Assembly: GCF_010548275.1 (NCBI RefSeq)
Contig: NZ_JAAGLT010000001.1
Span: 1 to 64,000, forward strand
Length of the DNA stretch: 64,000 bases
Direction of reading: 5' to 3'
Source of the DNA: Streptomyces sp. SID12488
GTDB taxonomy: Bacteria > Actinomycetota > Actinomycetes > Streptomycetales > Streptomycetaceae
The position numbers were made by a program, and so were the translations under genes. Shown here in pieces: positions 59,528 through 64,000 of this stretch. The notes beneath the pieces were generated by a model, which saw only the letters and a list, made by a program, of their open reading frames with translations, was not told the origin of the DNA and did not search any database. Position 1 is the stretch's first letter, and the number at the start of each line of letters is the position of its first letter.

Positions 59528-60793
59528 CTACGGGACGAGGCTGTCCAGTGGTACGTGCGGGTCGGCCAGGGCCTCCGTGTCCACCTGGGACCGGGAGCGG
59601 ATGAGCTGCTGGACGGGCTCTGTGACGTCCCACACGTTCACGTTCATCCCGGCCAGCACCCGGTTCTCCTTCACCCAGAAGGCGATGAACTCGCGCTTGC
59701 CCGCGTCTCCCCGGATCACCACCTGGTCGTACGAGCCCGGGGGCGCCCAGCCCGAGTACTCCATGCCCATGTCGTACTGGTCGGAGAAGAAATAGGGGAC
59801 GCGGTCGTACGTCGATTCGCGGCCCAGCATCGCGCGGGCCGCCGCCGGGCCGCCGTTGAGGGCGTTGGCCCAGTGTTCGACGCGCAGCCTGGTGTCGAAC
59901 AGGGCGTGGTGGAAGGCGGCCACGTCACCGGCCGCGTAGATGTCGGGGTCGGAGGTGCGCAGGCGTTCGTCGACCGCGATGCCGCCGCCGTACGCGCGGT
60001 CGGCGAGGGTGAGGCCGGCCGCCTCCGCCAGTGCCGTGCGTGGTGCGGCTCCGATGGCCGCGAGGACGTCGTGGGCCGGGTGCTCCTCGCCGTCGTCCGT
60101 ACGGGCCGCGAGGACCATGCCGTCCTGGCCGACGATCTCCGTCAGACGGGCGCCGAAGTGGAAACGGACGCCGTGCTCGCGGTGCAGCTCGGCGAAGAGG
60201 TTGCCCAGCTCGGGGCCGAGCACCGAGTGCAGCGGGGTCGACGACGGCTCGACGACGGTCACCTCGGCGCCGTACTCCCGTGCCGCCGCCGCGACCTCCA
60301 GGCCGATCCAGCCGGCGCCGGCGATCACGAGGTGGCCGTTGTCCCGGCCCAGCGCGGCCAGGACGCCCTTGAGGCGCTCGGCGTGCGCGAGGCGGCGCAG
60401 ATGGTGGACACCGGCCAGGTCCGTCCCGGGGATGTCCAGGCGGCGAGGTTCGGCGCCGGTGGCGATGAGCAGTTTGTCGTAGTGGACGAGGGTGCCGTCG
60501 TCGCCGAACCGGACCGTCTTCGCCGTACGGTCGATGGCGTCGACGGTCTGGCCGAGGTGGAGTTCGATGTCGTTGCGCGCGTACCAAGCCGGCTCGTGGA
60601 CGAAGACGCTGTCGCGTTCCTCTTTACCGAGGAGGTAGCCCTTGGAGAGCGGGGGCCGCTCGTACGGGTGGTCGCGTTCGTCGCAGATCAGTATCACGCG
60701 GCCCGTGAAGCCCTCCGTCCGGAGCGTCTCGGCCGCCTTGGCGCCGGCCAGTCCGCCTCCGACGATGACGAATGTCTGATCCGCGTCGACCAC
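59528..60793 (-). CDS. Ferredoxin-reductase-like NAD(P)/FAD oxidoreductase
   Basis: 421 residues. TFVIVGGGLAGAKAAETLRT binds FAD, LVIAGAGWIGLEVAAAAREY binds NAD(P)H, and SDPDIYAAGDVAAF is the second FAD motif; the C-terminal QYDMGMEYSGWAPPGSYDQV part fits rubredoxin/ferredoxin reductases of oxygenase systems. GTG 60793 is chosen because AGGAGG stands 7 nt before it. The partner ferredoxin is not nearby. It lies 58 nt upstream of dnaG. Confidence 0.93.
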   Translation of the reverse strand: MVDADQTFVIVGGGLAGAKAAETLRTEGFTGRVILICDERDHPYERPPLSKGYLLGKEERDSVFVHEPAWYARNDIELHLGQTVDAIDRTAKTVRFGDDGTLVHYDKLLIATGAEPRRLDIPGTDLAGVHHLRRLAHAERLKGVLAALGRDNGHLVIAGAGWIGLEVAAAAREYGAEVTVVEPSSTPLHSVLGPELGNLFAELHREHGVRFHFGARLTEIVGQDGMVLAARTDDGEEHPAHDVLAAIGAAPRTALAEAAGLTLADRAYGGGIAVDERLRTSDPDIYAAGDVAAFHHALFDTRLRVEHWANALNGGPAAARAMLGRESTYDRVPYFFSDQYDMGMEYSGWAPPGSYDQVVIRGDAGKREFIAFWVKENRVLAGMNVNVWDVTEPVQQLIRSRSQVDTEALADPHVPLDSLVP

Positions 60794-61024
60794 TTCATGC
60801 CTCCTCGTAAGAACGGGTGCCACGTTGCTGCTCGTGCCGCGTGTTACTCGTGCCTTGTTGTACGGGTGCCCCCTGGGGAGCGTCCCGCACGGAGCGTGAT
60901 GGGGGAAGAGGGTGTGGCCCGATCAGGCCACGCAGGGTCACATTTGTGTCATATGCGGTTCATACAGGACCATATAGAGGTCACGCGGGAATCACATAGG
61001 GTCCGCACAGAGGCTGCACGCAGG

Positions 61025-62404
61025 TCATATGCCGCCCTTCAGGTGCGCGTGCAGCGAACGCGCCGACGCGTCCGTGAGGGACGCGATCTGGTCGACGATC
61101 ACCCGCTTGCGCGCACGGTCGTCCGCCGCCTCGTCGAACAGCGCGCGGAACTGGGGGTCCAGGCCGTCCGGGGCGCGGGCGGTGAGTGCCTCGGCGAGCT
61201 CGGCGACGACGACGCGCTGGTCGGCGCGGATCAGTTCCTGTTCGGCGCGCTGCATCACGTACCGGTCGGCGACCGCCTTCAGGACCGCGCACTCCAGCCG
61301 GGCCTCGCGCGGGACGACCAGTTCCGCCGCGTACCGCGTGAGCCGGCCGTTTCCGTACGCCGCGCGCGTGGCGCCCTCCGCGGCCAGGCAGAAGCGGCCG
61401 ATGAGCTGGCTGGTGGCGTCCTTCAGCCGGGCCTGGGCGACGGCCGTACCGTCGTAGCCGTGCGGCCACCACTCCTGGTCGAGGAGACGGTCGAGGGCCT
61501 CGGCGAGCTCGGCGGGGTCGGTGTCCGCGGCCACGTAGCGGCCGGTGGCGACCCGGAAGATCTCCTGGCGCTCGGGCTCGGCGTGCAGGCAGTTGGGGTC
61601 GATGTGACCGGCGTGCAGACCGTCCTCGACGTCGTGCACCGAGTACGCCACGTCGTCCGCCCAGTCCATGACCTGGGCCTCGAAGGTCGTCCGGGTCCCG
61701 GGGGCGCCCTGGCGGACCCAGTCGAAGACCGGTCGGTCGTCGTCGTAGACGCCGAACTTCGGGGAGGCCGGGTCGGTGGGGTGCGCGCCACGCGGCCAGG
61801 GGTACTTGGTCGCGGCGTCGAGGGTGGCCCGGGTGAGGTTGAGGCCCACGCTGACGAGGTCGCCTGTGGTCCCGGATCCGCCGGTGATTCCCGGTCCGCC
61901 CGCGCTCTCGAGACGTTCGCTGCGCACGAAGCGTTTCGGTTCGATCCGGGTGAGGAGCCGGAGGGACTGGGCGTTGCCCTCGAAGCCGCCGCAGTCCGCC
62001 GCGAACTCGTTGAGCGCCTGTTCGCCGTTGTGCCCGAAGGGCGGGTGGCCCAGGTCGTGCGAGAGACAGGCCGCCTCGACGAGGTCGGGGTCGCAGCCGA
62101 GGGCGGCGCCCAGTTCGCGGCCGACCTGGGCGCATTCCAGGGAGTGCGTGAGGCGGGTGCGGGGGCTGGCGTCCCAGACCCGGCTGCGGGTGCCGGGCGT
62201 GACCACCTGGGTCTTGCCGGCCAGCCGTCGCAGCGCGGAGGAGTGCAGTACGCGGGCGCGGTCGCGCTGGAAGGCGGTGCGGCCTGGGCGTTTGTCGGGT
62301 TCGGCGGCCCAGCGCGCGGCTGCCGCCGGGGCGTAGCCGGTGGGGGTGGGGTCATTCTCCGGGGGTTGGGGGGTGGGGGTCGTGTTGGTGCGTGTGCCTT
62401 CCAT
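61025..62404 (-). CDS. dgt: Deoxyguanosinetriphosphate triphosphohydrolase-like protein
   Basis: 459 residues of the HD superfamily. [20 protein letters not shown] gives the first His, [20 protein letters not shown] the HD pair, and [20 protein letters not shown] the last metal Asp. The enzyme hydrolyses dNTPs to deoxynucleosides and triphosphate. A short Gly/Thr-rich insertion (about residues 168-180) is seen. It is the first gene of a run toward dnaG. Confidence 0.94.
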   Translation of the reverse strand: MEGTRTNTTPTPQPPENDPTPTGYAPAAAARWAAEPDKRPGRTAFQRDRARVLHSSALRRLAGKTQVVTPGTRSRVWDASPRTRLTHSLECAQVGRELGAALGCDPDLVEAACLSHDLGHPPFGHNGEQALNEFAADCGGFEGNAQSLRLLTRIEPKRFVRSERLESAGGPGITGGSGTTGDLVSVGLNLTRATLDAATKYPWPRGAHPTDPASPKFGVYDDDRPVFDWVRQGAPGTRTTFEAQVMDWADDVAYSVHDVEDGLHAGHIDPNCLHAEPERQEIFRVATGRYVAADTDPAELAEALDRLLDQEWWPHGYDGTAVAQARLKDATSQLIGRFCLAAEGATRAAYGNGRLTRYAAELVVPREARLECAVLKAVADRYVMQRAEQELIRADQRVVVAELAEALTARAPDGLDPQFRALFDEAADDRARKRVIVDQIASLTDASARSLHAHLKGGI

Positions 62405-62466
62405 GGTTCGACAGTAAGGGCAGGTACTGACAATTTGGGCGTGAGTGTGCGCCTGCGCGTCTGCCG

Positions 62467-62545
62467 GGGGCTGTTTCGTTGGCGGGTGCGGCTCCGTTGT
62501 GGCTTGTCGCGCCCACGCGGCGGAGCCGCAAATCGATACAGCCCC
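62467..62545. repeat. Two-tier inverted repeat, common Streptomyces intergenic element
   Basis: Outer arms GGGGCTGT (62467-62474) and ACAGCCCC (62538-62545) enclose inner arms GCGGCTCCG (62488-62496) and CGGAGCCGC (62521-62529). The segment GCTTGTCGCGCCC with a following GCCCCGCGCCCCT is a phrase I recall as widely repeated between Streptomyces genes. It lies between the dgt start and the chelatase stop. Confidence 0.75.
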
Positions 62546-62551
62546 GCGCCC

Positions 62552-63460
62552 CTATACGGCCGGCGCCAGTTCTCGGGTCAGGGATGTTGCGGGGGCCGCT
62601 ACCGTCTCGTCGTAGCGGTGGAGGATCAGGTGGGCCATTGACGGGTGGGCGCCCAGGGGGGCCGCGGCGATCCAGGGGGCGGCCTCGGCGCACTCCGTGG
62701 CGAAGCGGCCCGGGGCGGTGAAGTACGAGGCCACGGCGACCCGGTGGCGGCCTCGGGCGGCCAGGGCGCGTACGGCTGCGGGGACGGTCGGCGCGGCGGT
62801 GGTCGCGTACGCCGGTACGACGGGCACGCCCAGGCGTTCGGCGAGGAGCTGGGCGGTGCGGCGGGTGTCGACGTCCGAGTCGGGGTCCCGGGAACCCGCG
62901 GCGGCAAGGACGACCGCGCTCGACCGGCGCTGCTCGTCGGTCATCCGGGTGCGCCAGCCGGCCTCGACAAGGCGGGCGTGCAGGGTGTCCACGAGCAGGC
63001 GGTGCGGGCCGAGCGGGGCGGCCACGCGCGTGCGTGCCTTTGCCGCCGCGGCCATCTCCGGGATGTCCTGCTTGACGTGGTAGCCGCGGCTGAGCAGCAG
63101 CGGTACGAGGACGGCCTCGGCCGTGCCCAGTCCCGCGAGCGTGTCCGGGAGCAGGGGTGCGTTCAGCTCGATGTGCCCCAGGTGCACGGGCAGGTCGGGG
63201 CGCAGTGCGCGGACACGTTCGGCGAGCGCGCCGACGGTGCTCAGGGCGCGCGGGTCGCGGCTGCCGTGGCCCACGAGGACGAGTGCGGGCGGGGCGGGGT
63301 GACGGCTGCCGTCGAGCGAGATGAGGCTGAGCTGGCTGCCGAGCTGGCTGGTGATCCGGTCCATGATGTGCGCCGTACTGTCGAGGTGGGCGCCTCCGGG
63401 CGGCCGGGGGCTCTGCGGGTGCTGTGCGGACTCGTCGTAAGAACGGGGCGACGGCGTCAT
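62552..63460 (-). CDS. Sirohydrochlorin-chelatase/CbiX-like protein
   Basis: 302 residues with two tandem chelatase halves. The first has the catalytic-type LVLVGHGSRDPRALSTVGAL and VPLLLSRGYHVKQDIPEM; in the second the corresponding motif is VVLAAAGSRDPDSDVDTRRT, lacking the metal-binding His. The family inserts iron or cobalt into sirohydrochlorin; loss of one site is common in long versions. ATG 63460 is preferred over 63490. Confidence 0.9.
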   Translation of the reverse strand: MTPSPRSYDESAQHPQSPRPPGGAHLDSTAHIMDRITSQLGSQLSLISLDGSRHPAPPALVLVGHGSRDPRALSTVGALAERVRALRPDLPVHLGHIELNAPLLPDTLAGLGTAEAVLVPLLLSRGYHVKQDIPEMAAAAKARTRVAAPLGPHRLLVDTLHARLVEAGWRTRMTDEQRRSSAVVLAAAGSRDPDSDVDTRRTAQLLAERLGVPVVPAYATTAAPTVPAAVRALAARGRHRVAVASYFTAPGRFATECAEAAPWIAAAPLGAHPSMAHLILHRYDETVAAPATSLTRELAPAV

Positions 63461-63691
63461 GTACCGATCGTGACGGTACGAGGTTGCCACGCCGTTGCGG
63501 CTTGGTCACGGGTCTTTTCCGGGGGTTCACGGTGGGGGCAAGGGGTGTGTGAGTTTGCCTGACCTGCGGCTTCCTGGGGCCGAGTGAAGCTGGTCACGTC
63601 GAGGGCGGCGAACCGGGGCGGTGCCGGGGGCGTCTTCCTTGATCGAAGGCCACCGTGGGCCGCCGAAGGCCACCTGGGAGGGACCCGTCCG

Positions 63692-64000
63692 ATGAGCAGT
63701 CCGAAGGCGCGTGGATCGTGGGCGTCTTTGGCGTCTTTGCGTTCGCGGGTGCGTCTGCCTCGTACTCGGGCCGGGCAGCGGCGGGCCGTGCAGGTCGTGA
63801 TGGCGCTGTGCGTGCTGGCCTTGTTGCCGGCCACGTGGATGTTCGTCGCCACGGGTGACCGGCTGCGCGATGTGTCGGACGCGCCGCGTACCGACGTCGC
63901 CGTCGTCTTCGGCGCCGGGTTGTGGGGCGGGGAGCCGTCTCCGTACCTCGCGCACCGGTTGGACGCGGCGGCGAAACTGTACCGGGCGGGGCGGGTGAAG
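63692..64000 (+). CDS. SanA/YdcF (DUF218) family protein, 3' end outside window
   Basis: The first 103 codons run off the window. After a basic start comes one membrane segment (AVQVVMALCVLALLPATWMF) and then DVAVVFGAGLWGGEPSPYLA followed by HRLDAAAKLYRAGRV, the opening of the DUF218 domain found in SanA/ElyC-type envelope proteins. GGGAGGGA precedes the ATG. Confidence 0.85.
   Translation, partial: MSSPKARGSWASLASLRSRVRLPRTRAGQRRAVQVVMALCVLALLPATWMFVATGDRLRDVSDAPRTDVAVVFGAGLWGGEPSPYLAHRLDAAAKLYRAGRVK

Noticed and set aside
59555..62641. A 1028-codon plus-strand open frame
   Set aside because: It is antisense to the flavoprotein and dgt genes, has no family motif and reflects the codon-position GC bias of those genes.

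Overview
The window looks like chromosomal DNA of a Streptomyces. Support comes from very high GC, frequent GTG and TTG starts, an HrdA-type sigma factor next to dnaG, a SARP-type and a LuxR/LAL-type regulator, Tat-type signals on secreted sugar-handling proteins, and TTA codons confined to a few accessory genes. No phage, conjugative element, CRISPR array or complete insertion sequence was seen. Assignments rest on motifs and family recall; no database search was run.

Layout. 0.2-6.3 kb: a cyclophilin, then small stress or detoxification genes (MarR regulator, PPOX-type oxidoreductase, SnoaL-like protein, glyoxalase-like protein, remains of a metallo-hydrolase) and a quinone-reductase/ene-reductase/MarR operon. 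6.4-12.3 kb: a conserved unknown gene, a large LAL regulator with a TTA codon, and exported or membrane proteins. 12.6-21.4 kb: an alpha/beta hydrolase paired with a GMC oxidoreductase, a SARP-ATPase regulator split by a frameshift, a peptidoglycan-binding-like fragment and a lipoprotein. 21.5-29.1 kb: a complete fructan-utilisation locus (secreted GH32, three ABC importer genes, intracellular GH32, LacI regulator, candidate operators). 29.1-36.1 kb: a mosaic of gene fragments, then an accessory block with an RDD protein, a CHAT-protease protein, a DUF6338-like membrane protein pair, a small membrane protein with a DnaJ-type zinc-binding partner, and vapBC. 36.4-41.2 kb: an esterase/MDR/cyclophilin-like operon, an AraC regulator and tandem MmcQ/YjbR genes, the second interrupted by a stop. 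41.5-47.5 kb: a TetR-controlled catabolic operon (metallo-hydrolase, MFS exporter, fumarylacetoacetase-family hydrolase, two CoA-transferase subunits).

From 47.9 kb onward the content is core: three tRNA genes, a YtxH-like protein, an FGGY kinase, a heterodimeric ABC exporter, hrdA, a conserved pair that includes an AbiEii-like nucleotidyltransferase, dnaG, a ferredoxin-reductase-like flavoprotein, dgt, a sirohydrochlorin-chelatase-like protein and the start of a SanA/YdcF-family gene. The tRNA cluster sits at the boundary between the accessory left part and the core right part.

Functionally, the clearest cooperative units are the fructan locus (extracellular depolymerisation, import, intracellular hydrolysis, LacI control) and the TetR operon (hydrolysis, transport, C-C cleavage, CoA activation). 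The most speculative but interesting block is the CHAT-protease neighbourhood, which has several marks of an accessory conflict or signalling module.
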